NCBI RefSeq assembly: GCF_900101105.1
Contig: NZ_FNGA01000001.1
Span: forward strand, 868,001 to 932,000
From: Maridesulfovibrio ferrireducens
GTDB lineage: Bacteria; Desulfobacterota; Desulfovibrionia; Desulfovibrionales; Desulfovibrionaceae
DNA length: 64,000 nt
Reading direction: 5' to 3'
Shown here: piece by piece, positions 1 to 9,393 of the stretch
Numbering within the stretch: the stretch's first letter is position 1
Layout: each line of letters starts with the position of its first letter
Notes under the pieces: generated by a model
Told to the model about the DNA's origin: nothing
The model's database searches: none
What the model saw: the letters and a program-made list of their open reading frames with translations, nothing else
Translations under genes and position numbers: made by a program

Positions 1-156
1 GTTCTTGTGGGCGCTGCGGTCAGATTTTTCAGCATTGAAAAGCAGATAGGTTCTAAGCTTGGTAGAATGACCCCTTTTCCTGAGGTGCTGGTTTTGTTTG
101 CTGTTGCACTTGTCCTGATCATCAGTGTTTTTTCCGGAAAAGTGATATTTAATTAG
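1..156 (+). CDS. C-terminal end of an unidentified membrane protein (partial)
   Basis: Only the last 51 codons are in the window, in frame 1, ending at TAG 154-156. The tail has a short charged stretch (…SIEKQIGSKLGRMTPFPE) followed by one hydrophobic helix (VLVLFAVALVLIISVF) and a short polar end, so it is the last membrane segment of an integral membrane protein. The next gene is a lipopolysaccharide heptosyltransferase 40 bases downstream on the same strand, so a role in envelope or LPS assembly is possible, but nothing in these residues identifies the family. Confidence 0.6.
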   Translation, partial: VLVGAAVRFFSIEKQIGSKLGRMTPFPEVLVLFAVALVLIISVFSGKVIFN

Positions 157-196
157 AAATATAAAATTCAAAAAAAATAAAAATATACAACTCTTA

Positions 197-1252
197 ATGA
201 AAGATAATTATAAAAAAATAGCTTTGTGGCAAACTGCATTTCTTGGAGACGCCGTTCTTACATTGCCCTTTATCAAAGCTCTTTCACTGCGTTTTCCAGA
301 AGCTGAAATTCACCTTTTTGTGCGTAAGGGCGTTGAGCCTCTTTTTGAATCACAAAAGGAGCTTACTGCTGTTCACGGTTTTGCCAAACGAGGCAATCAA
401 AAAGGAATGGGAGCGGCTTTTCGTCTGGGCAGAGAGCTTGGTGCGCAAGGTTTTGATCTTTGGATTTCAGCACATACAAGTATGCGCTCCGCCATTGTCA
501 GCCGAGCTACGGGGATTCCTGAACGCATAGGTTACGATCAGCCGTGGTTCAATCGTTTTGCTTATACTCACAGAGTTATGCGCAGATTCGATAAATTTGA
601 GGAAGTGGAAAGGTTGATGGCGCTTGGTTTGCCTTTGGGGATTAGCGGCACTGCTCCTTCCTTCGAACTGAATTTGTCTGAATCTGCACTCGAAGACGCA
701 TCAGCTTTTTTTGATAAAATTTCGGATACTCCGGTAATAGGTTTTCACCCCGGCTCAACATGGGAAACAAAGAAATGGCCCGAGCAGAATTTTGCATCAA
801 CTATTGCAAAATCACTGGATGCCGGGTTTCGGGTAATCCTGTTTGGCGGTCCCGGGGAAGAGGATATTTGTTCCCGGATTGCAGAGCAGTCAGGCAACCC
901 TTCTGAAATAATTAATCTTGCCGGAAAATTGAGTCTTCCTCAGCTTGCAACTTACATTAAAAATCTAGATGTATATATCACCAACGATTCCGGTCCTATG
1001 CACATTGCATGGGTTCAAAATGTTCCCCTTATTGCCCTTTTCGGACCGACTGTCCGCAGATTCGGATTTTTTCCCAGAGGTGAATACTCTTCTGTTCTTG
1101 AATCCGGTGAAGTGTTGGATTGCAGACCTTGCGGTCTTCATGGCGGTAGTAAATGTCCAAAAAATAATCACAAATGTATGACAGATATAAGTGTGGAAAT
1201 GGTTTGGGAGGAACTGCTGAAAAAAGTGGAAATTCGGAGGTCTGGGTGTTGA
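197..1252 (+). CDS. waaF: Glycosyltransferase family 9, LPS heptosyltransferase II type
   Basis: The 351-residue product has the GT9 layout. An N-terminal Rossmann half opens with WQTAFLGDAVLTLPFIKAL, where GD-A-x-L-x-P is the acceptor-side signature. The C-terminal half has GFHPGSTWETKKWP and the nucleotide-sugar motif ITNDSGPMHIAW-x(8)-ALFGPT. These enzymes transfer ADP-heptose to the inner core of lipopolysaccharide at the cytoplasmic face. The length is usual for WaaF/WaaC. Near the C-terminus a cluster CRPC-x(7)-C-x(5)-C resembles the cysteine motif common in GT9 enzymes. No clear Shine-Dalgarno precedes ATG 197. The next gene overlaps its end, which suggests coupled translation. The symbol is a family-level choice; WaaC or another GT9 activity cannot be excluded. 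Confidence 0.75.
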   Translation: MKDNYKKIALWQTAFLGDAVLTLPFIKALSLRFPEAEIHLFVRKGVEPLFESQKELTAVHGFAKRGNQKGMGAAFRLGRELGAQGFDLWISAHTSMRSAIVSRATGIPERIGYDQPWFNRFAYTHRVMRRFDKFEEVERLMALGLPLGISGTAPSFELNLSESALEDASAFFDKISDTPVIGFHPGSTWETKKWPEQNFASTIAKSLDAGFRVILFGGPGEEDICSRIAEQSGNPSEIINLAGKLSLPQLATYIKNLDVYITNDSGPMHIAWVQNVPLIALFGPTVRRFGFFPRGEYSSVLESGEVLDCRPCGLHGGSKCPKNNHKCMTDISVEMVWEELLKKVEIRRSGC

Positions 1253-3096
1253 TCAGTAAAATTAAATGGATCACATTGCCGCTTGTTTTTATCCTCTTAG
1301 CTGTTCTTATGTGCGGCTGTAAGTTGCGATCCTTTTCTCGTAATGTTCAGACAGCTCCCGTTGTTCCGGTAAAGGTTTCTACTGCGGACCTGACGGAGAA
1401 AGATAAATGTATAATCGTTTACACTGATGAGTTTAAGCAGGCTGCTTTGCTTTTTTCATATCTGCATCGAGAATATGAAGGTGTGGACTCTATCCTTCTA
1501 AATGCCGGAACGGTGAATGGCACTGCTGAGTCTAGCAGGGCTGTTGTTGCTGACATTCAGAATGAAATTACAGAACTGAATAAGAACGGCTCGATCATGT
1601 CAGTTCTTATTTTAGGTAATAAATTTGTTATTCCTGTTTCAGAGTTTCAGACTGGAAATGGAACCTCTGTTTATTCTTCTGATTACGGTTATGGAGGTCT
1701 AGCTGATTCTCCTGAAAACGTTGTGCCTGTAGGTAGAATTCCTGCTCGAAACGCAGCCGAGGCTGTGATTGTGGCTCAGAAATATGAACGCTGGTACGTG
1801 GATCGTGCTTTTCGTCCTGCTTGGCCTGTTTCGTTTATAGGCGGAGAAGGTTTTTCAGAAAATTATTTGTCTGATCCTGAACTTTTGTTCTTCAGTTTAC
1901 AAGAGGAAGGCATGGCCGGACCGGAAGCTATACGCTATCTCGGCGGAGCCGGTGGTTGCCAGCCGGAAAGGCTTAGTCAGAGCCTTGCTGAGGATGATGC
2001 TTCTGTTCAGTGGCTGGCTATTGAGTCTGTCGCTGACGGTTTCAAAATCGGGAACGGAACTTTGCCCACATCTGCTATTTTAAGTCTCGATTACAAACCG
2101 GGATTGCCTATTGTGCTTAATCCTTCCTGTGAACCTGCGAGGATTAATTCAGCTTCTATCACCCCTGCCGAGGCGATAGTACTTTCAAGGGGAGCCGGAC
2201 TGGCTGTTATGACCGGGTGCGGTGATTCCGGTAAAATAACGGCTGAACTTGATGACGGGCGGATTTCACGCGTTGATTTTGACGGAACTTCACGGATTTT
2301 GATTGAGTTCCATAAGGCATATTTCAGTGGAAAGTATAGAATTGCTGAGGCTCTGTCAGAGGCTCGAGCTCAGTTTGTGCAGAACCGTCGTCGCGGAGAA
2401 AATCTGGGGCCGATATATGATCTGATTTTTTATGGTGATCCTGTAATGAGTCTGCCACTTCCAGTTCGCACGGAGTCTCCTGCGTATACGGGGTTAAAAC
2501 TACTGACAAAGCCTGAATCTCCTAAGGGTGTAGCTGTTTTTTCCGCTAACTCTACTATCTCTTTCGCCATGGAAGAAGGTGGAATATATCCCGGAGTTCA
2601 GCTTAAAGTTGTGGACAGAAAGACGGGTAAAACTGTTTCCTCCATGAAAGTGCAGGAAGATGATATTTTTAATTTTTTATCAGACAGCGAAGGAAGTTAT
2701 TTAATTTATTCCAGGCCGCTTGACGGGCCTCTCGCGTGGCAGTTTTTTGATATCCGCGTAAAAAATATCAGCAGTGCAAAATTAAAAAAAACCGTTACTC
2801 CAAATAAGTTTTCCAAAATTTCTCCTATTGTTAAGGCCGGCCTTGAACCTGTCCGTTACTCTGTGCAGGTCAGTTCGAACAGGCGTGAGTCTTCGGCTTT
2901 GAAAGTTAGAAGGAATCTGACAAAACGAGGGTACTCGGCATATGTTGTGACTGTTCCATCCTCCAATAAGAGACCATGGTATTGCGTGCGGTTCGGTGAA
3001 TTTGATTCATGGGCAGCTGCGGTTGAAGCTTCCGCAGAGTATGAGAAAAAAGAACAGGCTGATGTGAAAATAGTAAGATGCCGTATGGGTAGCTGA
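1246..3096 (+). CDS. Gingipain-like (peptidase C25) lipoprotein with C-terminal SPOR domain, probably inactive
   Basis: The start is placed at GTG 1246 (TTG 1249 also possible) because GGAGG lies at 1236-1240; it overlaps waaF by 7 bases. The roughly 616-residue product begins with a hydrophobic segment ending …VLMCGC, a probable though imperfect lipobox. The middle matches peptidase family C25: VVPVGRIPARNAAEA, then NPSCEPARI at the place of the catalytic cysteine, and FYGDPVMSLPLP closing the domain. The catalytic histidine of C25 normally lies in a Gly-His-Gly motif shortly before the cysteine; here the equivalent stretch reads ESVADGFKIGNG and has no histidine. The last 80 or so residues (VRYSVQVSSNRRES … VRFGEFDSWAAAVEA) look like a SPOR domain, which binds denuded peptidoglycan. 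I infer an envelope-anchored, possibly non-catalytic protein. Confidence 0.65.
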   Translation: MLISKIKWITLPLVFILLAVLMCGCKLRSFSRNVQTAPVVPVKVSTADLTEKDKCIIVYTDEFKQAALLFSYLHREYEGVDSILLNAGTVNGTAESSRAVVADIQNEITELNKNGSIMSVLILGNKFVIPVSEFQTGNGTSVYSSDYGYGGLADSPENVVPVGRIPARNAAEAVIVAQKYERWYVDRAFRPAWPVSFIGGEGFSENYLSDPELLFFSLQEEGMAGPEAIRYLGGAGGCQPERLSQSLAEDDASVQWLAIESVADGFKIGNGTLPTSAILSLDYKPGLPIVLNPSCEPARINSASITPAEAIVLSRGAGLAVMTGCGDSGKITAELDDGRISRVDFDGTSRILIEFHKAYFSGKYRIAEALSEARAQFVQNRRRGENLGPIYDLIFYGDPVMSLPLPVRTESPAYTGLKLLTKPESPKGVAVFSANSTISFAMEEGGIYPGVQLKVVDRKTGKTVSSMKVQEDDIFNFLSDSEGSYLIYSRPLDGPLAWQFFDIRVKNISSAKLKKTVTPNKFSKISPIVKAGLEPVRYSVQVSSNRRESSALKVRRNLTKRGYSAYVVTVPSSNKRPWYCVRFGEFDSWAAAVEASAEYEKKEQADVKIVRCRMGS

Positions 3097-3198
3097 TTTA
3101 TGTAATATATTGATTGACTGTTCAGTTATAAAGTTTATAGTTAATTCAGGGGTATGAGGGGGAAACTTTGAAACTTTCTATTTGATGCAGGCAATATT

Positions 3199-3687
3199 TT
3201 GGATAGTAAAAAATCAAAAAAGATTTGGTGCCTTACTGTGGCGTTGGGTGTTTTTGTTTTGATAGGTACCGGGTTGTTCTTTGTAAACAAGATGTCTATT
3301 GCCAAACCTGTTCTTAACGCTGGATATAAATTTTTTTTAGGGGCTTCAGCTAAAAGTTTAGATCTTAACAGTTCTGAAATTAATAAATTAAATCGCTGTT
3401 TTGTCTTAAACAAAAAGGTAGTAGATAAGGCAGTCCTGATTATTGTAAATGATGATGTTACGATCAACGGTTCAACAGGCATTATTGGGCAAGACACAAA
3501 ACTTAAATATAAAGTTGTACTTGAGGGTAAAGAGGGAATGAAATTTACTCCGCAAATGCGTAGTTGTTCCCGCAAAAATCTGGTTGGCAAAATAGTATAT
3601 AATTTTGAGCGGGGAGCTGAGGCCATAGCGCAATATATAGATAACCCGGCTTTTAAAAACAGAGCTGTTGAGATTTTGGATATGTAA
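3199..3687 (+). CDS. Conserved-looking hypothetical protein with one N-terminal membrane anchor
   Basis: The frame opens only at 3172, and TTG 3199 is the first usable start, with a weak GCAGG seven bases upstream. The 162-residue product starts with lysines (SKKSKKIW) and a single hydrophobic helix (CLTVALGVFVLIGTGLFFV), then a soluble domain of about 130 residues with no motif that I recognise. The topology suggests an inner-membrane-anchored periplasmic protein or an uncleaved signal peptide. It lies about 100 bases after the C25-SPOR gene, and a strong bidirectional terminator follows at 3726. Function unknown; a reverse-strand frame across the same bases is a shadow. Confidence 0.55.
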   Translation: MDSKKSKKIWCLTVALGVFVLIGTGLFFVNKMSIAKPVLNAGYKFFLGASAKSLDLNSSEINKLNRCFVLNKKVVDKAVLIIVNDDVTINGSTGIIGQDTKLKYKVVLEGKEGMKFTPQMRSCSRKNLVGKIVYNFERGAEAIAQYIDNPAFKNRAVEILDM

Positions 3688-3719
3688 AGAATCCTAATAA
3701 GCTTATGATATGTTTATCA

Positions 3720-3759
3720 AAAAAAAGTCCCTGAAGGAATATCCTTCAGGGACTTTTTT
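3720..3759. terminator. Bidirectional intrinsic terminator
   Basis: A perfect 12-bp stem, AGTCCCTGAAGG at 3726-3737 and its complement at 3743-3754, closes a 5-base loop. It has A6 on the left and T6 on the right, so it can end transcription from the rightward gene and from the convergent alanine symporter gene. Confidence 0.9.
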
Positions 3760-3780
3760 GTTTTTTGGGTCAGCTTATAA

Positions 3781-5187
3781 TTATTTTGATTTTCTTCCGG
3801 ATGCTTGAAATTCACCCAGAGGGATGTCGGTATTCTTGTCCGTTTCTTTGTTTTTAAAGTACTTGTTTGTTTCTGATACAACCACTGGAGTCAGCAGAAG
3901 CAGACCTATAAGGTTCGGGATAGCCATTAATCCGTTCAGCGTGTCTGAAATGTTCCAGACCAGACTGAGTTTGGCGATGGCCCCAATGCCTACAAAACAT
4001 ACAAAAACCACTCGGTATGGCAGTACAGCCTTGATTCCGAGTAGATATTCAATTGACTTTTCTCCATAGTAGCTCCAACCGAGAATGGTCGAATACGCGA
4101 ACAGGATTAAGCCGATTGTTACAACGTGAGCACCGCCGGGCATACCCGCAGCAAAAGCTATGGTTGTTAATTCTGCTCCGGTTGCGCCGCCGGACCATGT
4201 TCCGGTCAGAATCAAAACGAGACCTGTCATTGTACAAACTACGATGGTATCGATGAAAGTCTGGGTCATGGAAACCAGAGCCTGTGTGATCGGGCTTTTG
4301 GTTTGTGCCGCCGCCGCCGCGATAGGGGCACTACCAAGACCTGATTCGTTTGAGAATACGCCTCGGGCAACTCCCATTCTGATACACATCATGATTGATG
4401 CCCCGGCAAATCCGCCGATAGCCGCAGTAGGATTAAAAGCCTGCTCAACTATGAAAATCAGAGCCGCTGGAACTTCCGCTATTTTGGTAATGATGATGTA
4501 GGATGCTCCGGCCATGTAAAACACAATCATTACCGGAACGAGTAATCCTGTTACTTTACCAATCTTTTTGATTCCGCCGAGAATAACTGCGGCAGTACAA
4601 ACCATCAGAATGATACCGGTTATGGTCGGTGAAATATTGTAAGTGCTTTCCACTGCATCAGCTACGGAATTGGACTGTACCATATTGCCTATACCGAATG
4701 CAGCGACAGAGGCGCAGATAGCGAAGATAGTTCCAAGCCACGGCATTTTCAGCCCGGAGGAAATATAGTACATCGGGCCGCCACTCATTTCGCCATTTTC
4801 GTCCACAACTCTGTATTTTACCGCCAGAACAGCCTCTGCATACTTCGTGGCCATTCCCACAAGCCCGGTAACCCACATCCAGAACAGAGCTCCGGGACCA
4901 CCCATGGCAATAGCGGTGGCTACTCCGGCGATGTTACCGGTTCCAACCGTTGCTGAAAGAGCGGTCATTAAGGCTTGAAAGTGGGTAATATCTCCCGGTT
5001 CATCGGAGTCTTCTTTCCGTTTAACAAGGGCAAGGTATAGAGCGTGCCACAACTTGCTAAATTGAATTCCGCGCAGTGAGTAGGTGAGCCAACAGCCTGT
5101 TCCAACAAGCAGAATCAACATTGGCGGGCCCCATGCGAACGCACCAATTTTACCAATTACGACATCCAGTGTACTCAAAAAATCCAT
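3781..5187 (-). CDS. Sodium:alanine/glycine symporter (AGCS family)
   Basis: The 468-residue, highly hydrophobic product has about ten membrane helices and the AGCS signatures: [24 protein letters not shown] near residues 80-105, [24 protein letters not shown] around 275-295 and [11 protein letters not shown]. These inner-membrane carriers import alanine or glycine with sodium. Translation starts at ATG 5187 behind AAGGA. A 9-bp hairpin sits just upstream of that ribosome binding site. The gene stands alone between ppnP and a terminator shared with the convergent gene on its left. Confidence 0.9.
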   Translation of the reverse strand: MDFLSTLDVVIGKIGAFAWGPPMLILLVGTGCWLTYSLRGIQFSKLWHALYLALVKRKEDSDEPGDITHFQALMTALSATVGTGNIAGVATAIAMGGPGALFWMWVTGLVGMATKYAEAVLAVKYRVVDENGEMSGGPMYYISSGLKMPWLGTIFAICASVAAFGIGNMVQSNSVADAVESTYNISPTITGIILMVCTAAVILGGIKKIGKVTGLLVPVMIVFYMAGASYIIITKIAEVPAALIFIVEQAFNPTAAIGGFAGASIMMCIRMGVARGVFSNESGLGSAPIAAAAAQTKSPITQALVSMTQTFIDTIVVCTMTGLVLILTGTWSGGATGAELTTIAFAAGMPGGAHVVTIGLILFAYSTILGWSYYGEKSIEYLLGIKAVLPYRVVFVCFVGIGAIAKLSLVWNISDTLNGLMAIPNLIGLLLLTPVVVSETNKYFKNKETDKNTDIPLGEFQASGRKSK

Positions 5188-5200
5188 AAGCGTATCCTTA

Positions 5201-5223
5201 GGCTTTTATCAGGAATAAAAGCC
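5201..5223 (-). promoter_or_regulatory. Hairpin in the 5' leader of the alanine symporter gene
   Basis: GGCTTTTAT at 5201-5209 pairs with ATAAAAGCC at 5215-5223 and lies directly before the AAGGA of the symporter gene on the minus strand. It has no T-tract, so it is more likely a stability or translation-control element than a terminator. No known riboswitch motif was recognised around it. Confidence 0.35.
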
Positions 5224-5310
5224 TTTTATGAAATTAATTAGAAACGTTTGCACGCTAAAATCTATTGCAGTATTTTTTCTACCGGGACGTGTTCAAGGTC
5301 AAAACTTTAT

Positions 5311-5625
5311 CTAATTTATGTATGAACAGCAGTAGTCTACAAGGGTTTCAACCACCAGTTTGAATTTTGAGTCGGCGGGCACATTGAAACTTTCTCCGGC
5401 GGTGACTGTCTGCCAATTTTCTGTGCCGGGCAAGAGAACTTTCATGGTGCCCTGCAGGATTTCCATCACTTCCGCTTGATTTGTTCCGAATTCATATTCA
5501 CCGGGAAGCATGATTCCTAAAGTTTTGAACGATCCGTCTGTGAAGGAGACTTTGCGGCTGGTAACCTTTCCGTCAAAATAAACATTGGCCATTTTTGTAA
5601 CTGTTACATTTGAAAATTCAGACAT
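5311..5625 (-). CDS. ppnP: Pyrimidine/purine nucleoside phosphorylase PpnP (DUF1255)
   Basis: The 104-residue product is a single small cupin of the YaiE/PpnP family. It shows [15 protein letters not shown], then [12 protein letters not shown] and EVMEILQG, then [14 protein letters not shown] and the closing VDYCCSYI, and it has the full family length. The E. coli member phosphorolyses several nucleosides (uridine, adenosine, guanosine and others), so a salvage role is expected here. It lies 34 bases after rimO on the same strand and is probably co-transcribed with it. Confidence 0.9.
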   Translation of the reverse strand: MSEFSNVTVTKMANVYFDGKVTSRKVSFTDGSFKTLGIMLPGEYEFGTNQAEVMEILQGTMKVLLPGTENWQTVTAGESFNVPADSKFKLVVETLVDYCCSYIN

Positions 5626-5659
5626 GAGCTCCTCTTAGTCTTTATTTTGTTGAATTATA

Positions 5660-6976
5660 TTACGGAAGAACCAAGGTGACAAGGTCGTAGTCAGTAACGC
5701 TTTCTATTTCAGCTTCAACCATCATTCCGGGAGCAAGTTCAACTCCGCCTTCAGGTGCGCTGATATAGGTGATTCCGTCCACTTCCGGGGCTTGGAACCA
5801 AACTCTTCCGGTAAATAGACCATCCCATTCTTCGTTCGGTTCCTCGACCAGAACCTGAATGGTTTCGCCAACTTTTTCTTCCAGAATTTCATGGCTTATG
5901 GAAGCCTGCATTTCCATCAAAATTTTACGTCTTTCTTCACGCAGCTCTTCAGGGAGTTGCTCCATCTCTCCGGCGGGTGTGCCTTCTTCGGCTTGATAGG
6001 CGAAAACTCCCAAGTTTTGGAATCTGGTTTCTTTCACAAACTTTAGAAGTTCTTTAAAATGTTCATCTGTTTCACCGGGATACCCGACTATAATACTGGT
6101 GCGCAGGACCGCATCAGGAATGTGTTTGCGAACCCTGTCGATCACTTTACGCGGATCACGGGCAAAGGGGCGGCCCATTGAAGATAGTATATCCGGATGA
6201 GCGTGCTGAATCGGTATATCGAAATACGGCAGAAAGGGTTTGCCGGCCTTAGCCAGAAATTCCAGCATCGAGTCGGTCAGTCCTGCCGGATAGAGGTACA
6301 TAAGTCTCAGCCACTCAAGACCTTCAAGAGGCAGAAGCTGTTCAATCAGATATTTTAAATTTGCATCAGGGTTGCTTAAGTCTGATCCATAAGCGGTGGA
6401 ATCCTGTCCGACTATGACTATTTCCGGCACGCCTTGTGCGAGAATTTGTTTTGCTTCGGTTATTAAGCCTGCAGGTTCACGGCTGACTTGAGGTCCACGA
6501 ATCGAAGGAATTGTACAAAAGTTACATGAATGAGAACATCCTTCACTGATTTTAAGGTAAGCAAAAGCAGGTCCTGTACTAAGTGCTCTCTGATGTTCTT
6601 GTGGTAGTTCTCTTTTAAGGGCTTTGGCAGCAAGAGCAGGCCATGTATCCAGGTCAAATGTTGAAAGCCACAGATCCACTTCGGGCATCTCTTCTTCCAG
6701 TTTGCCATATCTGCTGACAAGACATCCGGCTACGGCAAGAATAGGTTTAGGAGTAATGTCTGCGATGGCATCAGCGGATTCTAGAATGGACTGTACGGAT
6801 TCTTCGACCGCGGGCTGGATGAAGCCGCATGTATTTATAAGAACAAGATCGGATTCTTCCGGAGATTCGGCTGCGATCATGTTGTCACCCAAGGCTCCGA
6901 GCATTCTTTCGGTATCTACTCTGTTTTTTGGGCAACCAAGGCTGATGGTGAAAACTCTGATTTTTTTAATAGACAT
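5660..6976 (-). CDS. rimO: Ribosomal protein S12 methylthiotransferase RimO
   Basis: This 438-residue radical SAM methylthiotransferase is expected to modify the conserved aspartate of ribosomal protein S12. The N-terminal UPF0004 domain supplies the three cysteines of the auxiliary cluster: LGCPKNRVDTERM, NTCGF and AGCLVSRYG. The radical SAM cluster is SEGCSHSCNFCTIPSIRG near residue 145, and a TRAM domain closes the protein (…VLVEEPNEEWDGLFTGR … APGMMVEAEI). The 'LGCPKNxVDxE' form and S-E-G-C-x3-C-x2-C context favour RimO over MiaB. It starts at ATG 6976 and leads ppnP. Confidence 0.92.
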   Translation of the reverse strand: MSIKKIRVFTISLGCPKNRVDTERMLGALGDNMIAAESPEESDLVLINTCGFIQPAVEESVQSILESADAIADITPKPILAVAGCLVSRYGKLEEEMPEVDLWLSTFDLDTWPALAAKALKRELPQEHQRALSTGPAFAYLKISEGCSHSCNFCTIPSIRGPQVSREPAGLITEAKQILAQGVPEIVIVGQDSTAYGSDLSNPDANLKYLIEQLLPLEGLEWLRLMYLYPAGLTDSMLEFLAKAGKPFLPYFDIPIQHAHPDILSSMGRPFARDPRKVIDRVRKHIPDAVLRTSIIVGYPGETDEHFKELLKFVKETRFQNLGVFAYQAEEGTPAGEMEQLPEELREERRKILMEMQASISHEILEEKVGETIQVLVEEPNEEWDGLFTGRVWFQAPEVDGITYISAPEGGVELAPGMMVEAEIESVTDYDLVTLVLP

Positions 6977-7174
6977 GAAATTTGTTCCATTTGAGAAAAA
7001 TATTTTAGATTTGTAATGATTCGGCGGTAAATTGTCTGCTAACTTGTGTTTCGCAATGTTTACCCGATTCTTTTATATCTGCAAAGCTGGAAATACATCG
7101 TTTCTCGATTGTGCTTTTCTTCGAAAATAGTTTATTCTCAACACGGATTATCTATCTATTGAAATGGAGAGATT

Positions 7175-8629
7175 ATGTTTGAAAGCCTATTGCGTGAAAC
7201 TCATTGCGATTACATCGGGATTCTTGGAGATTCTGCGGTGATATCTTCACTTGTCCAGTTGTTGCGGGAGAGCAAAAGGGAAGAGGACGATATCAAGTTG
7301 ATTGCAGGGGTTCTTGCCGATTACAAAGCAAATGGCGTCGCTGCTGATTTTGATATCCCTATATATGAACAGATTGAGGATATGCTTACGTCCCACCCTG
7401 AAATTACCATGGTTTTTGAACTTTCCGGTGACCACTCGCGGGTGAACACTCTTCGTAAAATTTTGCCTGCTCATATTTCTCTGGTGGAGCTTCCTGCTGC
7501 CCGGTTTTTCCTTAAACTTCAGGCCACTGACCGTCTGTGGGTCGCTTGCAAAGTAGATCTCATGCAGACTCAGGCTTTGTTTAAATGTGTGGTGGATCAA
7601 CTTCCTGAAGAGATTATGATAATTGGGTCCACAGGAATGATAGTGGATTGTAATAAGCATTTTTCTGATTTGGTCGGGGAAGAGATAAGAAAAATACGGA
7701 ATAAGAATCCTTTGAAATATTATGAATCGATCGCAACTGTTTGCCCTGTAAAGAACGGTGTTATTGATGTCGGGGCCATGGAAAAAGGCAAGCGCGGAGA
7801 ACTGATGCTTTCGGAAGAAGACTCTGAAGGCAAAGTTAATTTTTTCAGAATTTATATTTATCCTATTTCAGATGAACAGGTCGGACGGGTTGTTCAGCTT
7901 GTTATTATGCGGAGAAATATAACTCAAAGAACTCTCATGGAACAACGATTGCGGCAGGCTGAACGTATGGCCACAGTTGGTGAACTTGCTGCATATGTTG
8001 CACATGAGATTCGTAATCCTCTTGTGGCTATGGGGGGATTCGCAAAAGTTTTAATGAAAAATATGAGCATAGACCATGACGGGCATGAAAAAATAGAGAT
8101 AATTTTTGAAGAGGCCAAACGTCTGGAAACCCTTTTAAAAGATATATTGAGTTTTGTAAGGTCGCATGACACTGAAATAGCTGCTTTTAATGTCAATGAC
8201 GAGGTTGAAGGTGCTATGCGTCTGCTGTCTTTGGAGTGTAAGCAGCAGGGAGTTGACGTTGAGTTTGATTTGGACTCGCATAATCCGGTTGGACAAGGGG
8301 CTGCGGAGCAGGTGAAGCAGTGTCTTATAAATCTGGTTATGAATGCGATGGAGGCCATGCCGGACGGCGGTCTGATCCGCGTTGCAACCGGAGTAACCGA
8401 TGATCGGGTATGGCTGAAAGTGAGTGATGACGGCCCCGGAATTCCTGCCGCAAAGCGTGAGCGGGTTTTTGATCCTTTTTATTCTACTAAAATTAATGGA
8501 AATGGATTGGGGTTGTCGATGGTTAAAAAAATTATGGAAGACTTCGGCGGAGAAATTGAACTGGTAAGCCGTGAAGGTGAAGGAACAAGTGTTACTTTGT
8601 TTTTGCCTCCGCCTATGGCGGTTGCGTAA
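7175..8629 (+). CDS. PAS sensor histidine kinase with an unusual Rossmann-like N-terminal domain
   Basis: The 484-residue protein has no membrane segment, so it should be cytoplasmic. Residues 1-115 or so (YIGILGDSAVISSLVQLL … KLIAGVLADYKANG … VFELSGDHS) alternate strands and helices like an oxidoreductase NAD-binding domain. A PAS domain follows at about 130-250. The phosphoacceptor His277 is in AAYVAHEIRNPLVAMGGF. The ATPase domain has LINLVMNAMEAMPDGG (N box), DDGPGIP (G1) and GNGLGLSMVKKI (G2). There is no receiver domain and no response regulator next to it, so its partner is unknown. The start at ATG 7175 has GGAGA seven bases upstream. Confidence 0.85.
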   Translation: MFESLLRETHCDYIGILGDSAVISSLVQLLRESKREEDDIKLIAGVLADYKANGVAADFDIPIYEQIEDMLTSHPEITMVFELSGDHSRVNTLRKILPAHISLVELPAARFFLKLQATDRLWVACKVDLMQTQALFKCVVDQLPEEIMIIGSTGMIVDCNKHFSDLVGEEIRKIRNKNPLKYYESIATVCPVKNGVIDVGAMEKGKRGELMLSEEDSEGKVNFFRIYIYPISDEQVGRVVQLVIMRRNITQRTLMEQRLRQAERMATVGELAAYVAHEIRNPLVAMGGFAKVLMKNMSIDHDGHEKIEIIFEEAKRLETLLKDILSFVRSHDTEIAAFNVNDEVEGAMRLLSLECKQQGVDVEFDLDSHNPVGQGAAEQVKQCLINLVMNAMEAMPDGGLIRVATGVTDDRVWLKVSDDGPGIPAAKRERVFDPFYSTKINGNGLGLSMVKKIMEDFGGEIELVSREGEGTSVTLFLPPPMAVA

Positions 8630-8730
8630 AAAACTGCTAGCGAGTATTAGTCTCTCATCATATTATTGATGAACTTAATGGTGCGGATTTTTTCATCCGT
8701 AGATTTAAATATATTGCATGGGAGACGGGT

Positions 8731-9339
8731 TTGAAAACAGTAGTGCTTGCCACCAGTAATAAGGGAAAGATAGCTGAATTTAAAGAGCTTCTTAAAGATT
8801 TCGAATTAGAAGTAAAGGGTCTTGATGAGTATCCTGAGATCGGTGAAATACCTGAACCGGGTGAAACTTTTCTGGAAAATGCTATAATCAAGGCGCAGAC
8901 TGTCGCTAATATCACAGGGTTTATTGCTGTTGCTGACGATTCCGGCTTGGAAGTTGACGCTTTAGACGGCAGACCCGGTGTCTATTCCGCAAGATATAGC
9001 GGAGAGGATGCAACTCCCGCAAAAAATAACAGCAAGCTTCTTGATGAACTTAAAGGTGTGGAAGAAGCAAAGCGCACAGCCCGTTTTGTGTGTGTGATGG
9101 TTGCCGCCACTCCTGACAATATCCGTATACAAAGCCGTGGTGACTGGGACGGACGTATCGCTTTTGAACTTTCAGGCGATGAAGGTTTCGGTTATGATCC
9201 TTTGTTTTTTGATCCGGAACTCGGTTGCGTTGCTGCAAAAATGACTCGTGAAACCAAAAATTCACGTTCACACAGAGGGAAGGCTCTACGGGCACTTATG
9301 GCTCAGTGGCCGGAGTTTCAAAAGAAAGTTCACGGTTAG
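8731..9339 (+). CDS. rdgB: XTP/dITP pyrophosphatase (HAM1/RdgB)
   Basis: This 202-residue Ham1-family nucleotide house-cleaning enzyme hydrolyses dITP, XTP and ITP to monophosphates. It starts VVLATSNKGKIAEFKELL, carries the substrate-binding VADDSGLEVDALDGRPGVYSAR and GYDPLFFDPELG, and ends SHRGKALRAL, all typical positions. The start is TTG 8731, supported by GGGAG at 8720-8724 and by the family's usual N-terminus. It precedes glmS by 54 bases on the same strand. Confidence 0.93.
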   Translation: MKTVVLATSNKGKIAEFKELLKDFELEVKGLDEYPEIGEIPEPGETFLENAIIKAQTVANITGFIAVADDSGLEVDALDGRPGVYSARYSGEDATPAKNNSKLLDELKGVEEAKRTARFVCVMVAATPDNIRIQSRGDWDGRIAFELSGDEGFGYDPLFFDPELGCVAAKMTRETKNSRSHRGKALRALMAQWPEFQKKVHG

Positions 9340-9393
9340 ATAAAATTTTTTGATATTTGCCTACCGAATATAATAATCAGGAGACATTTATAT

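Noticed and set aside
3141-3626. Reverse-strand 161-residue frame opposite the small membrane-anchored gene
   Set aside because: It is a shadow frame rich in Leu, Ser and Pro. The sense frame has a signal-anchor and a terminator at the correct end.
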